A stretch of 64,000 nucleotides of DNA from Chondrosia reniformis (GCA_947172415.1 OX359198.1:6169401-6233400), one strand, 5' to 3'. Numbered from the stretch's first letter, positions 29,701-44,700 are shown. Program-made: numbers and translations. The notes: generated by a model not told the origin, from the letters alone.

Positions 29701-32700
29701 AATCTCTATACAGCTCCCAATGACACAATAAATCTCAATAGAGGTCAAAGATAGCATATCACCTCCAGACCTAGCTGATTGAAGTGTCAACAAACTGACA
29801 TTAAGGGAACTTGCATTCATTGGTTCATTAAATGTGAGTAACAGACGGTTAGAATTGAGATCCAATGTAAATGATTCAATGACAGGAGGGACAGTATCTG
29901 GAGTGTATTGACTAACAGGAAGGCCAGTAATCAACTGGGCCTGTTTAGCTTCAGCTGATAGCTCCCTGATTGTTGATGGCTGGAGACTAAGGAAAGTTGA
30001 ATTCTGTGATTTGGCGAAGTCAGTGGCTTTGATTGCTGTGATATCTTGGTCAGAAAGGGCGATGGTCACATTTACAGCAAACATGGATGATGTGACATCG
30101 GCTCCTGTGAGCCGGTAATTAGGGAACTGCTGATTGGCTGTGGCATGCAGTGCAATACCACTTGCTTGGAAGGTCCTCATATCAACAATTTCATCAAAAC
30201 CTAGCTCAAGGATACCTAAATTCATGTCTAGATTGAAGTACTGAAGAGTTGGTGCACTGTCATCAATTATGAAATCCTGGGCAATGAAGCCTGGCTCACC
30301 AGGTGTACTAGGAAGAGATGGGTTTTCTGACATATCTAGAATGGCTTCCTCCTCTAGTGCAATGTAGCAGGTTCCCCTTCGGGAACACAGCAAAGGATCC
30401 AATTTCAGACGAACTGCATCCTCAACAGACATTTGGATGTAAACTGCAGTGCCATTACCAGTTGCTTCCCCACTTGAAAGTCTGAGCACATCGACAGGAT
30501 TGGTATAGAATGATTGAAGCAAGATGGCTGTGAAATTGAGACTGGTAGGATCTACTGCTTCTGAGAATATGAGATGGATTTCAGCAGAGTTTTGGTTAAA
30601 GTATGCAAATTGCACTAAAGATGGCGATGACATATCTGCAGTATAGTTTCGTATCCTTACAGCATCAGTAGAAACTTCTGGCTTCACATAGAGTTGGAAG
30701 GTGTCAGTAACTAGCTGTTCAGTAAATGAAATGAAGCATCTGTCTCTAATAGTACAAATTTGGGCAAACTTTAAATTGTTCAGGTCTTCATCACTAATTT
30801 GCACCTCTATAAGTCTGGAGACATCACTAAGAAGGATACCCTCAGTAAGAACATAGTCTGACATCAGTTGGGATTTGTTAGACTGGAAGGAGAGCTGTGT
30901 TATATTGAAGGAATCTACATCGACTACTTCATTAAATTCTAAAGTAAGAAGCCCAAGATTGAAGTCAAAGTCAAAACCAACAATGCAAGGTCTGATGGTG
31001 TCGTTGTTAAATTGGGAAGCTCTCAGGGCGTTGATGGAAGATATAGGTACCACAGCTTGACCACTCAGGTCTGATGCTGCAGTGGAGGGAATGGAGATAA
31101 ATGTGTTGAATGTCCCTGTTACAAGACTAGTACTTGTTTTCAAAGCTGATAGGTCTTCGTCTGTCAGAGTAATTTGCACAACTGATGAATTCATAATTGG
31201 ATAGCTACCTCCAGTGAGAGTAATCCTTTGAGTGGGTGTGGTTCTTCTATTTTGCAGAGTGACATCTGTCACTTCAAAGCTAGCAATGTCAATAGTCTCT
31301 GTGAACTGTAGAGTTAATGTACCAGTGTTTAAATTGAATTCAAAGAGTTCCAAGGAGGGCGGAGAGGTATCAGGTATGAAGCTAACAGCTTGGAGCCCTA
31401 CTACTGGAACAAGCTGGTTATTGGCAAAGTCTGTGATGGCATTAGCCGTCACAGAGAGGAAAGTATCATTGAGAGATGTGACAAGGTTGTTATCAGTGTT
31501 CAAAGCATCATAGTCCTCGGGTGAAATCTCCACTGTCAGGATGGTGCCATCGAGGGCCAAGCTCTGGTAGCTGGTTAGGCTGTAGTTGGCAGAGGGAGAA
31601 CTACTTAAATCTTGAAGAGTAAAAGCATTTGGTTGGAATGAGTCCACATTGATAGCCTCTGAGAATGTCAGGAGGATTCGACCCTGATTAAAGTCAAAAG
31701 TAAAGTTATACAGTTCTGGTTGCACAAGATCCACGGTGTATTCTGAGGCTTGCAGAGCACTCAGTGTTGGTATGCCCACCAATGGCTTTCTTGTAGAATC
31801 TTGGACTGCTCCATCAGTGATGGCTAGATAGGTTGTGCTAATGCTGGTACCAAGGGTTGTTCTACTTGACAGGGCATCAAAGTCAACTTGAGTTAAATTG
31901 ATTTGGACAATTTGTTGGTTGTTCAACAGGTAGTCTCCATCAGTTAATCGGAATATAAGTTCTGTAGAGACACCATCCATTGTGTCTTGTAGGGTAATTT
32001 GGTCAACTTGAAGAGTGGAAGTATTGATGACTTCAGAGAAAGTTAACTCAATAATGATTCCAGCTCTATCTGGTGGGGACAGGTAACGGAATGATACTAA
32101 TTCAGGTCTGTCCAGATCTCCAACAACACTTTCAGCTTGCAATGGATCAATTACAGGTATCCCATCAAAGTTGTTACCAGCACCATCTTCGAAAGAGAAT
32201 GCCGACACCACTAAAAAGGTGTCTGAAACATCATTGGCAAGTTCGGGTATGCTCTTTAGAGCAAATTCATCTTCATCAGATAGATCAATAATGACCATTG
32301 ACATTAGTTGTGTGATGGAGCCATCCGTGAGGGCATAACTAACTGGAGTGGATGCATTGTTAGTAATCAGCATTTGGGTAAAGTTGAAAGTGTTTTCATT
32401 CACTGGTTCACTAATATTCAGGTTCAGTAGACCAGTGTTCAAATCCAGAGTGAAGGAGTACAATCGAGGTACCGTCACATCACCAGTATAATTGCTGGCA
32501 CTGATAGCATTTGAGAATGACAGTTCTTCAGTAGGATTCCTGTAAATATCGGTTACAGCTGCATAGGTATGACTGATAAAGGTGTTGCTTAGCTCTGTTG
32601 CTAAATCAACATTTCTCTTCAGCTCAAAGATATCATCTTCTCCAAGAGCAACCATTAGAATGAAATCCCCACCAGTTCCAGTATCTTGACTAATGGCTCT

Positions 32701-35700
32701 GGCACTAAGAGTGTAGAATTGATCTGGAGATACTGAACGTCTATTAATGATAGTGAATTGGGTAGCATTAAATGTCTCTGAGAGAACAGGCTCGTTAAAG
32801 CTGAGATGAAGGGTGCCTACTTCCATATTCAGTGAAAATCCAAGAAGTTGTGGAGCAGTACTATCTACAGAAAATGTTCCAGAAAGAGCATTGTCTCTTG
32901 TAATAGCCACAAGACCCAGACCTCTAGTGTCTCTGACAGCATTGGCTTCTATGGTAAGGAAAGTGTCCAAATTAGACAGGGCAATCCTTGTGTCAGAATT
33001 CAGAGCGTTGACAACATCATCATTGAGATCAACAGTAAGGACATTACTGTAGGTATCAGTTGTGAGAACCATGCCGCCAGTTACCTCAACAGTAACGGTG
33101 GGTGAGGACATTCGGTTCTGGATGTCAATAGCATTCACCATTAGAGATGGTACAAGAACTGCCTCACTGAATGTCAAGTCTAACATTCCAGAATTCAGAT
33201 CTAGGAAGAAGGTTTCCAAAGTTGGTCGGCTTGTATCAGGGATATGATCCCTTGGAGAGATGCCAGCATCTGAAGGAATTTCTCTCAGGGGATTTCCAAC
33301 CATGTCACTAACAGTGCGATCAGTAGCTGTGAGGTATGTGGTAGTGTCATTGACTGCTAGTTGCATCATGGTCTTGATGGCATTAATGTCATCGGTAACC
33401 AAGGTGATGTCAATAGCTGAGGCTGGTTCAGAGGGAGTCAAAGAACCTTCTGTCAAGGTGATATTCTGACCAGCAACTGAAGAATTGGATGCACTTTGGA
33501 TGGACAGTTGTGTGATGTCAAATGCAGTCAGGTTAACAGGTTCCGTAAATGTGATGGAGAGAACCCCAGTGTCCACATCTAGGGTGTACACGGATATTTC
33601 AGGTCTTGTGGTATCAGGGATGAACAGACCGACTGGGAAGCCACTGGCAGTTGGTATGGGTCTAACAATATCATTCTTGTAGTCTCGAGCAGCACCAAAT
33701 GCTAAGGAGAGATAGGTTGATTCATCAGTTATTGCCAAATCAGTGAGTAGCCTTATGCTGTCAAAATCAGTAACAGAGAATCTGAAATTGATTACAAATC
33801 CACTCTGCATGCTGGTCAGTATGATGGTGGACAGAGAGTATGACTGGCCAATGGAGGCATCGGGGCCACTCTGGAGTGTAATGAGGCCGGGTTGGAGTGA
33901 ACTGAGTAACACAACATCATTGAATGTCAGGGACATTTCACCAGAATCCATGTCTAGTGTGAAGTTGGTTAGTGAAGCCTCAAGTCTATCTGGCACATAG
34001 GTAGCAACCTGCTCAGCTTCATTGGGTGGAACTGCGGTAAGTGAATTACCACTAACATCTTTGATGGCATTTGATGTGAGACTGATGTAAGTGTCAGTGT
34101 CTCGTGTACCAAGGTCACTATCAAGCTTGATTTCCACAACATTCTCATCTGATAACTCAATAATAATTCCCAACTGGTTGCTTCCTAAAACGTAGCTAGC
34201 ACTTCCAGCGCTTAGGGTAACAGAGGAGGCATTTTCAGAATCCAAGGCTTGTATGGTGATCTCTTCATACAGCAATTCTGATAAATCAACAGGTTCGCTA
34301 AAGCTTAGGATTAATGACTCAGTCTCCAAGTTGAACTCTGCAAAGCTAACCAGGCTGACAGGGGACATATCTAGAGCAAAGCTTGAGGCTATGGTAGCAT
34401 TGACTCCATCAATCAATGGCCGGGCATCATTACCACTTAGGTCATCCAAGAGACCACTTGTGAAGGAAATGTAAGTGTTATTCCTCCCAGTAACTAGACC
34501 ATCTGTAGCTTTAAGGGTATTCAAATCCTGAGCAGAAAAACTAAACTCTACTTCTCTAGTGGAGTCTGTACTGAGCCTTTGGCCTCCTGAGAGAGTATAG
34601 CTCAAAGTTGAGTTAAGAGCATCTTGGAAAGTAAGAGCAGTAAAGTCAAGAGTGTTTGGGTTGACAAATTCATCAAAAGTAAGGATGGTTCTGCCGGTGT
34701 TCATGTCAATAGAGAAACCAATAAGACTAGGTCCTGTTTCATCAGGCACAAACCCTGTGGTGTCTAATCTAAGGACACTGCCTGTAACAGGGTTACCGGC
34801 AACATCCAAAATAGCACCACTTGGGAGGTTGACATAACAGTTTTGGAATCCAGTGCACAATTGGTTATCATCCTTTATTCCATCACTGCAAACAGACTGA
34901 ATCATAACCTCAAACTCTGTCATTCCAAGTAATGTGTTGGTGGTAACACGAAGGGCACAGTTAAGACTAGTAGGGGGACTGAATTCAAAGGATTGGAGGA
35001 TTAGAGCATTCAGATCCAAAGTATCCAGCAATACAGGCTCTGAGAACTCCAACAGGAGAGTACCTCTATCAAGATCAAGCTCCCTGAATGCTACAATGGT
35101 GGGTTGTAGTCTGTCTGGTGTCAGTAGAGTAGTCTGTAAGGTAGTGTTATTTGGTGGTGGAGTTACTGCATTACTGCAGATATCTCTGACTAGGTCAGAA
35201 GTGTAATTTGCAAAACAGTTGGAAACATTTGTGCACAGTCCAGCTGCCTTGATCTCATTGAAGTCTTCATCATTTAATTGAAGAACAACTCCAGTTGGTT
35301 GTGAAGGATGTCTCTGGACTATCCCTCCTGTTAGAGTTATTCCAACATTTGGATTGATTTCAGTGTCTTGTAGAGTAAGACTAGTGCTATCAAAAGTGGA
35401 AACATCCAGGGGTTCATCAGCAAAGAAGCTGATTTCTCCGGTAGACATATTGACATGTAGCATGGCAACGGTTGGGTTCACAGTATCACAAGTGATGTTG
35501 GTGGCCACTGCTGATACAGCAGATGTCAGAGCATTTCCTGCTGTGTCTGCAATAGAGCTGGCTGCAATCTCTAAGGTAGTGTCTCCAAGCGGATTGTATG
35601 ACTTCAAGATGTTTAGATCAGTCATTGTAAGCTGTAAGGTCAGGCTTACCAGGTTGGCCGTGGCCATTGTTGAATTTGAGAGACTATACACTGGTTCACT

Positions 35701-38700
35701 TCCATTCTCTCTTAGGCCAAAACCAGTAGCCAAAAATGGTGTATCACTTACTGGTTCACTGAATGTTAGGATCAAATTACTGGTAGCTAGATTGATTGAG
35801 AAGGAGAGAAATTCTGGCGGGCTCTGATCTGGTACAATTTCAGTAGCCTGAATGGCCAGACCAATGCCAATTTCACCCAAAACATTTCCAAAGGTATCCA
35901 TTACAGTGCCAGCTTCAATAGTCAAGAATGTGTTATCAATTGTTTCTCCGACACCAACAGTTGCTTTCAGTCTGGTAAAGTCTCTGTAAGTCAAAGTGAT
36001 AGTTATAACATCCCTAAACTCATTGGTGTCAATAGTACCATCATCAAATGTGAAGGTTGTCGCTGGATTTTCAACACCTCTTTGACCAATAATGGCCAAA
36101 CCAGAAAGACTTAGGCTGTCTACATTAACAGGTTCATCAAAGTAGAGGAGAATCTGAGAAAGATTTAGGTCCAGTATGAACTGGGAGAGCATTGGTGGTT
36201 GGTTGTCAGGTTGGATTGCTGATGCTGGATAACCAACATCAAATGCTCCAATGTCGTTGAAACTGGTGTCCTCAATGAAGCCAGAGTCCAAGTATACATA
36301 GGTGTTGTTAAGCTGTTCAGCTAGTCCACTAATAGACTTAATTCTGTTGGCATCAGTTACACCAAGCTATAGTAAAGAAATGAAGGTGCATGGTAATAGT
36401 ATTAAAACCTTTGGACAAATTAAATTATAATATGTATACATATGTACTTATAAGAAAAATAAAGCATATTAATAATTTAATGTGCTCACTGTCAACTGAA
36501 TCCTTTTGTTGGGAGATCCTGTAGTTGTAGTACTTGATCCAGTTAAGGTGTACATTTGAGTGACATTTGTTGGGTCGTTCTGAAGTGTAAGCAGGGTAAT
36601 GTTCAGAGATGAAGGATTGACAGGCTCATCAAAATCCAAAATGGCTGTTGAGGAGGCAAGATCTAGTTCAAAATTCATCAAAATAGGAGATTCTGAATCA
36701 GGGATCAGTGTGGCAGCCCGAATTGCATCAGCATCAGAGAAGTTGAGAATGGGGAATCTGTTTAAGTCTAGTACACCAGATCCAGTGACTGTAACAAAGG
36801 TATTGTTTTCAGTGAAGGCAATCGATGGTATGAACAACTTGATTTCATCAATGAAGTCATCTGGAAGAACAAAACTGAATTGATCAGAGTTCATCCTTGA
36901 GACTGGACTAACAGATGGTAGACCCAAAGTGATGGATGCATTAATGGACTCAAGCAATTGGAAAGATGCTAGATCAATACTTCTGCCAAGTACAAACTCT
37001 GAGAAAGTCAAATTTAATGTACCAGTATTCATATCAAGTTCAAAATCTGCTAGTGAAGGTGGTGCTGTATCCAAAATTAAAGTGGAAACAGGGATGGATG
37101 CATTAGCAGATATGCCCAAGAAAGGATTACCAGCAATATCTCTGATGGCAGTTGGGAGGACAGAGAGGAAGGTCTGCCCAGTAGAGTCAGCAAGTCCGGT
37201 GAAAAGCTTCAGAGAATTGACATCACTTGCTGTTAGGTTAACAGTAACAAAGTAACTGCTCTGATCACTTGAGGATGGACTGAAAGTGAAGCTTTGATCG
37301 GATCCGGACTCCTAAGAACAAATAAATAAACACATAAATACTTGTACTATAATTTATATATGTATAAAGTAAATACTTTCAGTACAAGCATTATCTCGTG
37401 AGAATAAAGTCTTATTGAGCGTCAATAAGACTTTATTCTCATAATGATCGCAACAAGCACTCCTTATTTCTACATTATCTCTTATACATAACTATATATA
37501 AAAACCCATATTTAGCCATAAAATCACAATTACATATAACCTGCACATAAATACTGTAGATCTTATACGATGCATACGTATATTATAATATTAATGTAAT
37601 TTACATGTACGTACATGTATACATATAAAACTGACCTTGTTTCTCAGAGTAAATGAAGTAAACACAAGGGTTGCAACATCAACAGTTTCAGAGAATGTCA
37701 AGTTCATCAACCCCACATTAAGATCTAGATCAAAAGACAGCAAACTAGGACTGCTCTCGTCTTCAATAAATTGAGTCACTCCAAAGGCATCTTCAAAGGG
37801 TATGGTTGTGACGTTAAAACCAGAAAAGTCTGTAATCATTGTTTCAGGGAAGGACACAAATGTGTTATTGATGCTAGTTCCAATGTCAGGATTTAGCGTA
37901 AGAATGTCAAGATCTTCTGGTTGGAATACCAAAATGATAGAGAAACCATCTGATGATTGAGCAACATCGCCACCAGTCAGGGTAAGGGAGAATGTGGAAT
38001 TATCACCCATTTTGTCCATTTGAAGTGTTACTTCATTCAAATTGAATGTGGCCAAGTTAACAGCGTCATTAAACTCAAGCATGATTGAACCAGTGTTAGC
38101 ATCAAAGACAAATTCTGTGATGTTAGGTGGAGATATGTCAGGTGTGAACATATATGCTATCTGGGCCTTTCCATCAGTAATAGGCAAAACATCCTCTCCT
38201 AGATAATCATCTAGATAATCTGCTCTCATGATGAGGTACGTTGTATTCAGAGAGGTGGCTAGATTAGGTGTTGACTTAATTCCAAAGATGTCAGTTGGAG
38301 ATAGGTCAACTGTAATGAAGTGCCCATTTGATGAGGCTGAATAACTGCTGGTTAGAGTATATGTTTCTCCAATTCGGGCAGTCCTTCTGCTCTGAAGTCT
38401 GATAGCTGATGGGTATTGGGTGCTTACATTCATCACGTCAGTGAATGTCATGCTAAGACTACCAGTGTTCAAATCTAAACTGTATGCCAACAGTTCAGCA
38501 TGACTCACAGCACTGTCTGCAATATAGACACTGACTATCATTGGTGAAACAGATTCAATTGGATTTCCGAATATGTCTTCAGCGCTGCCAGCAGCTACTC
38601 CCATGTAGGTGTTATTCACGGAGGTGGCAATTAAAGGATTGAGCTTGATAGCAGATAAATCTACCTGAGACAGTTCAATAGTTATTGAAGTGCTAGCAAA

Positions 38701-41700
38701 GTCTGACTCTTGGATTGTTCCACCAGTAAGTGTATAGCTCAACTCTTCAGTTGAAGAGTTAAAGATGGTAAAGCCAGTCAAATTGACAGTACCAATCTGT
38801 ACTGGTTCATCAAAAGACAGTAGAAGGGTGTCTTGCTGAAGATTCAGGACGAACAAGAGTAGTTCTGGTGAGCTATTGTCAGGTGTTAGGTTCAGTATGG
38901 GAAGTAATCTGACAGTTTCAGCTGAGTTACGTATGTAGGACAGATCTGTGGTGTAGCCTCTTCTAGCTGAAATAAATATATCTGACAGGTTAGATGTGAA
39001 ACCTCTTAGCCTCAGTTGGGCTAGATCTTCATTATTTAAAGATATGGTGACAAGAGAGCCATTTCCTGAAACACTTGTGGTTGAGGTGGTGAGAGTGTAA
39101 TTTGTCAGCTCTGAACCATTCTCCATGCGATGTATTGTTAGAAAGGTTGGTTGGAATGCTGAATATTCAACTGGTTCATCAAAGAATAACATAATCTCAT
39201 CAGTATTATAATTGAGATCAAACCTCTCCATGATTGGTCCTTGGGTATCATCAATAAATGCTTGTACTATGAATCCGGGAAACCTTTCTACAACTGGAGT
39301 GATGGAATTGTTGAATGTGTCTCTCACAAGACTGTCGGACACCACAAGGTAGCAAGTTGATCTGGTTGTACAAAGTAGTTGGTCTCTCTTGATAAACATC
39401 AAGTCTTCTTCGTTAAGAATGACAGTGACTTCATTACCAACTTCATTAAAGTTGTACTCGCCTCCAGTCAAGTTATACCTAACCAAAGGTTCCTCAAACA
39501 AAGTCTGAAGGGTTATGGAAGTAGGCATAAAACTTTCAAAATTAACTGTCTCACTGAAATTGAAAGTGATGGTTCCATTGATAAGGTTAATTTCCACAAA
39601 GGTGGACAGAACTGGACTGATTGCATCAATGGTGAATGGGTCAGCCTGTAAAGCGCTGCCATCAAAGATTGGCTCAACTGGTAACCCGGAGGGATCACTC
39701 ACAGTTCCATTTTCTATTGTCACAAAACAGTTGGTAGTATCTTGGCATAATGGCAATTGCCTGATGGCTCCTTCATCAGTTGGGATCAAAGTAATGCTCA
39801 AATCAAGTCCTGATGCAACAATCCCGGCTGTACCAGTGAGTGTAAAATTGGCAGCAAAGGAACTGAAACCATCTTGCAATGTGATTCCTTCAGGGATTAA
39901 TGAAGTAGAATTAACAACTTCAGAGAAAGTTAGAATGACTTGAGAGGTGTTAGCATTAAAGGCAAACCTGACCAGGCTAGGATTTGCAGTATCAGCAGAG
40001 AAATTTCCAGCCGGAATGGCACTGTCTGGTCTAACTTCCATTGAGGGGTTGTTACTGGTGTCCCTGGCTGCACCTTGCAATGCAGAGAGATAGGTGTCTG
40101 AAATGCTATTGGCTAGATCAGGAAGCGAAGCCAAACCAACCAAATCGTCATTGTTAAGCTGGATATTAACAATATCCCTCACAGCTGGTATTACAAATGT
40201 TGACTGCAAAGGGTAGGATGCCGTTGGAGATATTCTATCATTTTGGATTGTGATTCTGGACGGTATTACTGAGGAAGAGTTAACTGTTTCTGAGAATGTT
40301 ACAAGTAGATTTAAAGTGTCCAAAGCAAGGGTAAAGTCAACAATTCTAGGTCCTGTTTCATCCCTAAGGAAGAGAGTGGCCTCTTGTGCATTATTTTCTT
40401 CAATCTGAACATTTATGTTTTCAGCTAAATCTTGTGTAGTACCCTCAGCTATTGCTAGATAGGTTGAAGTGCTAGCATCTCCAAATCCACTCTGCTCCTT
40501 GATCAAATTAAGGTCCTCGTTAACCAGTAAGACTTGTACTAGCTGTTCACCATAATAGCTAACATTTCCATCTCTCAATTGCAACTCTCTAGCAGTTGGT
40601 AGCTGAGAATTCCTAAGAGTCAATCCTGAAACATTAAACATGTCAACATCTACATTTTCAGAAAAGGTCAATATTAGGACTCCATCATCAAGGTCAAAGG
40701 TGAACATATCCAAGGTTGGTCTGATCAAATCAGCAGTGTAGTTGGATACTAAAAATGGCATACCTGTTGGTAAGTAGCCATTGCCAAATATATCTATCAC
40801 AACACTTGTGGTTATGTTGAGATAGGTCGTGCTGATGTTACGTCCAAGCACTGGGGCAGCTCTGATGTTGGCTAGATCTGCTTCAGATATGACAATCTCC
40901 AAAGTTGAAGGATTACTTGTTGGTCTAAGGGAGCTTGTAAACAGGCTTAAAGTTGACATTGGATTCAAAGGTGAATCTAACAACTGGATGGCTGTCAAGG
41001 TAAAATTGTCTTCGTTGACAGGTTCATCAAATAATAGCACTAAATAAAGAGGTAAAGTGCCATTATCCATCCTAAAATCAAACTGTTCCAGCACTGGTCC
41101 AGTGGTATCAGGTACCAATTCATCTACTATTTGAGGTGAAGAAATTGGGATTGGTAACACAGCATTACCACTGATGTCTTCAAAAGAATTCTCTAAAATG
41201 ACAAGTCTGGTTGTGATGTTACTACTTCCAATTACAGGATCCAGCTTGATTGCATTAAGATCATTCCCAGTCAGGGTTATCTGAAGAACAGTGCCTAGTA
41301 GAGTTGCAGTTCCTCCAGAGAGGGAAATCATTTTTGCTGAATTTGCAGTGTTGGTAAGAGAAACTCCACCGAACACTGCAGTGGACTCTTCAATAGGTTC
41401 ATTAAATGTCAGCAGTATCAAGCCATTGTTTAGATCTAATGTGAACATCTCCACTTGTGGGGGACTCTGATCGGGTAGAACACTGGTGGCACGGAGGGCA
41501 TCATCTTCTGAAACAGGATCTATGTACCTACCAGTGTAATCAGCAATAGCCATATCAAACACAACAAGATAAGTGTTTTCTATAGATGTTGCAAAGTTAT
41601 CAGCTGATTTGATTGAATTGAGATCAGCACTAGGTAGACCAATTTCTAGAAGGTTATTGTCAGGAGAAATGAAGCTTGGGTTGGTAAGCACTAGAGTAAA

Positions 41701-44700
41701 AGTTCGGACTGCTGAAGTGCGGCCATTTTGCAGCATAAATCGAGATATGTTCATGTTTTCATAGTCCATTGCTTCACTAAACGTCAGTATGAGTGTTGAA
41801 CTATTCAGATCCAGGGTAAACCCATTTAATTCTGGCTGTGTCATATCTGGAACGAAGGATCTTACTCTTCTAGCAGAGCCATCTGGTATTTCTTCTATAG
41901 GGTACATGCTAACATCCTGAACAGCACCTCCAAGCATCCTCAAATAGGTGTCATTTGATGTAGTGGCAATCAGTGTTCTTGATTTGATGGCATTGATGTC
42001 TGCATCTGAGAGACTAATGGTGATGTTAGAGCTAACAGACTCCTCAGAGGTTACAAGGGAGGTGCTGGTGAGACTGTAAAATGATGTTGCAGTACCTGCA
42101 TCTTGCAGTCTAAAGCTTGGCAGTTGTACAAAGTCTGTAAGGACTACCTCATCAAAAGAAATACTAAGTATTCCCCTGTTCAAATCTAGGTCAAAATCAA
42201 TTAATTCTGGTGGAAGGGTGTCAATCATATGTTCCGACACTGAGGTAGCATTGCTCCTAGGAATGACCCTAAGGGGATTCCCCGCAGGATCCTCCACTGT
42301 ACCTCTATCAGCTGCAAGGAATGTGGTGTTCACTTGTCCAAAGTTAGGGCTGGATTTTATTACATCTAAATCAGCTTGGATCATTGTAATATTGATGACA
42401 TTGAGTACACCCATAGGATTGATGGCACCTCCTGTCAGTCTTCTCACAGCTGTGGTTGACGATTCCATTTGAGAGCTCTGCAGTATAATGCCTGAGACAT
42501 TCAAAGTTGAGGTTACAACTACTTCGGAAAACTGCAAAGTTAGTATGCCAGAGTTGATGTCAAGATCAAATTGTCTAAGTTCCGGTTGTGTTATGTCACC
42601 AGTGAAGTTTCTTACTTGAAGAACAGTAGCTCTCAATACCTCACCAGCTAAATCAGATATTGTGAGTGAAGTTACTGATAGATATGTTGAATTCCGATCA
42701 TCAGCTAATCCAATGCTACTTTTCAGATTCTCAATATCTGCAGGTGATAGCTCAATTACAAGGACAAAATCAGGGGTAATAGTAGCTGGGTTCTGTCCAG
42801 ACATCAATGTATACATGGTCAGCGGTGCAATAGAGCTGTTCTGGAAGACAATAGTGGAGTAGTCAATGGTGCTTGGATCCATCACATCGTCAAAGTTGAG
42901 AGTCAGTGTTCCTCTGTCAAGGTTGAGATCAAATGATAACAGGTTAGGGTTGGTCGTATCTCTTATAAAGTTGTCGGCTGTGGCTACTTCTGTGACATTA
43001 AATATATTACCAAAAGAGTCTTCTACAAAACCAGCACTAAGGCGAACAGTATCCTGCCTGGACATTTCACTCAATATCTTCAGTTGACTCAAATCTTCTC
43101 TAGTCAAAGTTAAAGTAATTTCGCCAAGAGCTAAATCAGACTGATTTCCAGTGTAGGTAGAATAGGTGGAAGTGGTATCTTCAGAGAGAACAATCCCTGA
43201 GGTGTCAGATGGTGAGGACAGCAGAATGATGAGAGAGAAGTTAAAGGTTGTAACATTGACTGGCTCGGAGAAGGACAGAGAGATGGATCCTTGATCAAGA
43301 TCTAGTGCTGCGTAGGCCACCAGTGTGGGCGGAGTAGTATCCTGAACAACCTGCTGAGATTGAACACTACCTGGTATTACATTCTGTGGTATCTGTGCAA
43401 CATCCATAGCCAGATGTTCTGAGTAGGAGATAGCAATCCTTCCACTTGTTGAAATTAATCTTACAAACTCCTCAATAGCTCTAATATTTATGCTGTCAGT
43501 AGAAGACAGTACAAATCTGTGCTCAGTTAGAGAGATTTCAGTGGATGGCACTAGTGATAAGCTGTATGTGATAGTGGCATTTTCAAGCCTATCTTGAAGT
43601 ATCAAATCAGCAGGATCAAAGTTTTGGATGGGTTCATCAAATTCAACTACAAAGGTGTCAGTGTTCAAATTGATGGAAATGTTTAGGACAACAGGGCCAT
43701 CTATGTCTGGCAATATACTGTCAGGTGTTCTAATGAGAGTATCAGCAAAGCTACCTCCAGGCAGTGCCAATGAAGTGTTGCCCCCAAAATCTTCTACTAC
43801 ACCCTCATCAAGTTCAAGATAGCAACCTACTCGTGTACGACATAGTCCATTTTCCTTGAGGAAGTTAAGATCATCAGGGGATAATATGAAAGTTACAAAC
43901 ATTGACAAACTAGGTTCTGTTGATCCTCCAAACAATCTACGAGCAGTGCTTCCTACTTGGGTGAAGCTATTTACAAGAGTTACTGCTGAAGAATTGAATG
44001 ATTCACTTACAACACCTTTTGAAAACTCTAGCACTAAGGTACCTCTGTTGGCATCAAAGCTAACAAAGTTAGTCAATGATGGTGGATTTGGATCTAGCAA
44101 AACTTGATTCACTTGTGCAGCATTGGTTCGAAGCCTCTCATTAATTTCATTGCCTCCATGATCAGAAACTAACTGTGATGAAAATGTTAGATAGCAGTTA
44201 TCTTCATTAAAACATATTCTTAAATCAAAGATTTCACTCAGATCCGATGTACTTAATGTAACTTCAACAATATTACTGTCCAAAGCAGAAAAAGTGCTGG
44301 AATTGGTTAATCTGTAGGCGGCTGTAGGTCTGGCAGTACCATCTGTTTGCAGGACAATTTCTGTTACTCTGAATGTATCAATCACATCCACAATCTCACT
44401 GAATGTGAGCACAAGCAAGGCATCATCAGGTGAAAATGAAAATTGTGTCAGTCTTGGGTCTGTTTCATCTCCAATCAGTAGTGATGCAGGTAGTGGATTT
44501 GCTGACCTAATTTCAACCAGGCTATTTCCTGATTTATCCATAATTAAGAAGCTCTCTGCTATCAAGAAGGTATCATTAACACTTAGTGCAATGATATCAG
44601 AAAACTTGAGTCTATTGAGATCTTCAGGTAAAATTGAAGCTTCCAAGATAGTATATTCCCTTAGGATAGCACTACCAGCAGTCAAGGAAATGAACACTGT

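Larger units (their letters stand above)
37312..37635 (-). other. Intron 1 (324 bp, phase 0)
   Basis: Minus-strand donor AAG|GTCAGT and acceptor TTTGTTCTTAG|GAG, with a T-rich tract before the acceptor. It is AT-rich and has in-frame stops. Splicing joins FTLRNK to ESGSDQSFTFSP and restores a normal domain (D72). The same point in the corresponding domain of other 23-domain blocks (D3, D26, D49, D95, D118) has no intron. It contains a hairpin at 37389-37446 and an 18-bp palindrome at 37602-37619; no gene was seen inside it. Confidence 0.93.
29212..38178 (-). repeat. 23-domain block 4 (D70 to D93 signatures), 8,520 nt coding
   Basis: Ends at IADGNALQA (29209). It contains introns 1 and 2; after removing their 447 bp the coding length equals that of the other blocks. 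Cysteine loops: D77 CTNVSNC (35215-35235), D78 CTGFQNC (34837-34857), D89 CTIRDRC (30736-30756), D90 CSRRGTC (30367-30387). The enlarged hairpin is in D86 (DRAGIIIELTFSE, near 32025-32100). The DLALxPN position (D91) has drifted to ELSAEAK. Confidence 0.9.

Noticed and set aside
17197..36291. Independent 6,364-codon gene, likewise an 8,754-codon gene at 37591-63855
   Set aside because: Their ends coincide with donor or acceptor sites, and splicing restores complete domains across each gap, so they are exons of one gene.
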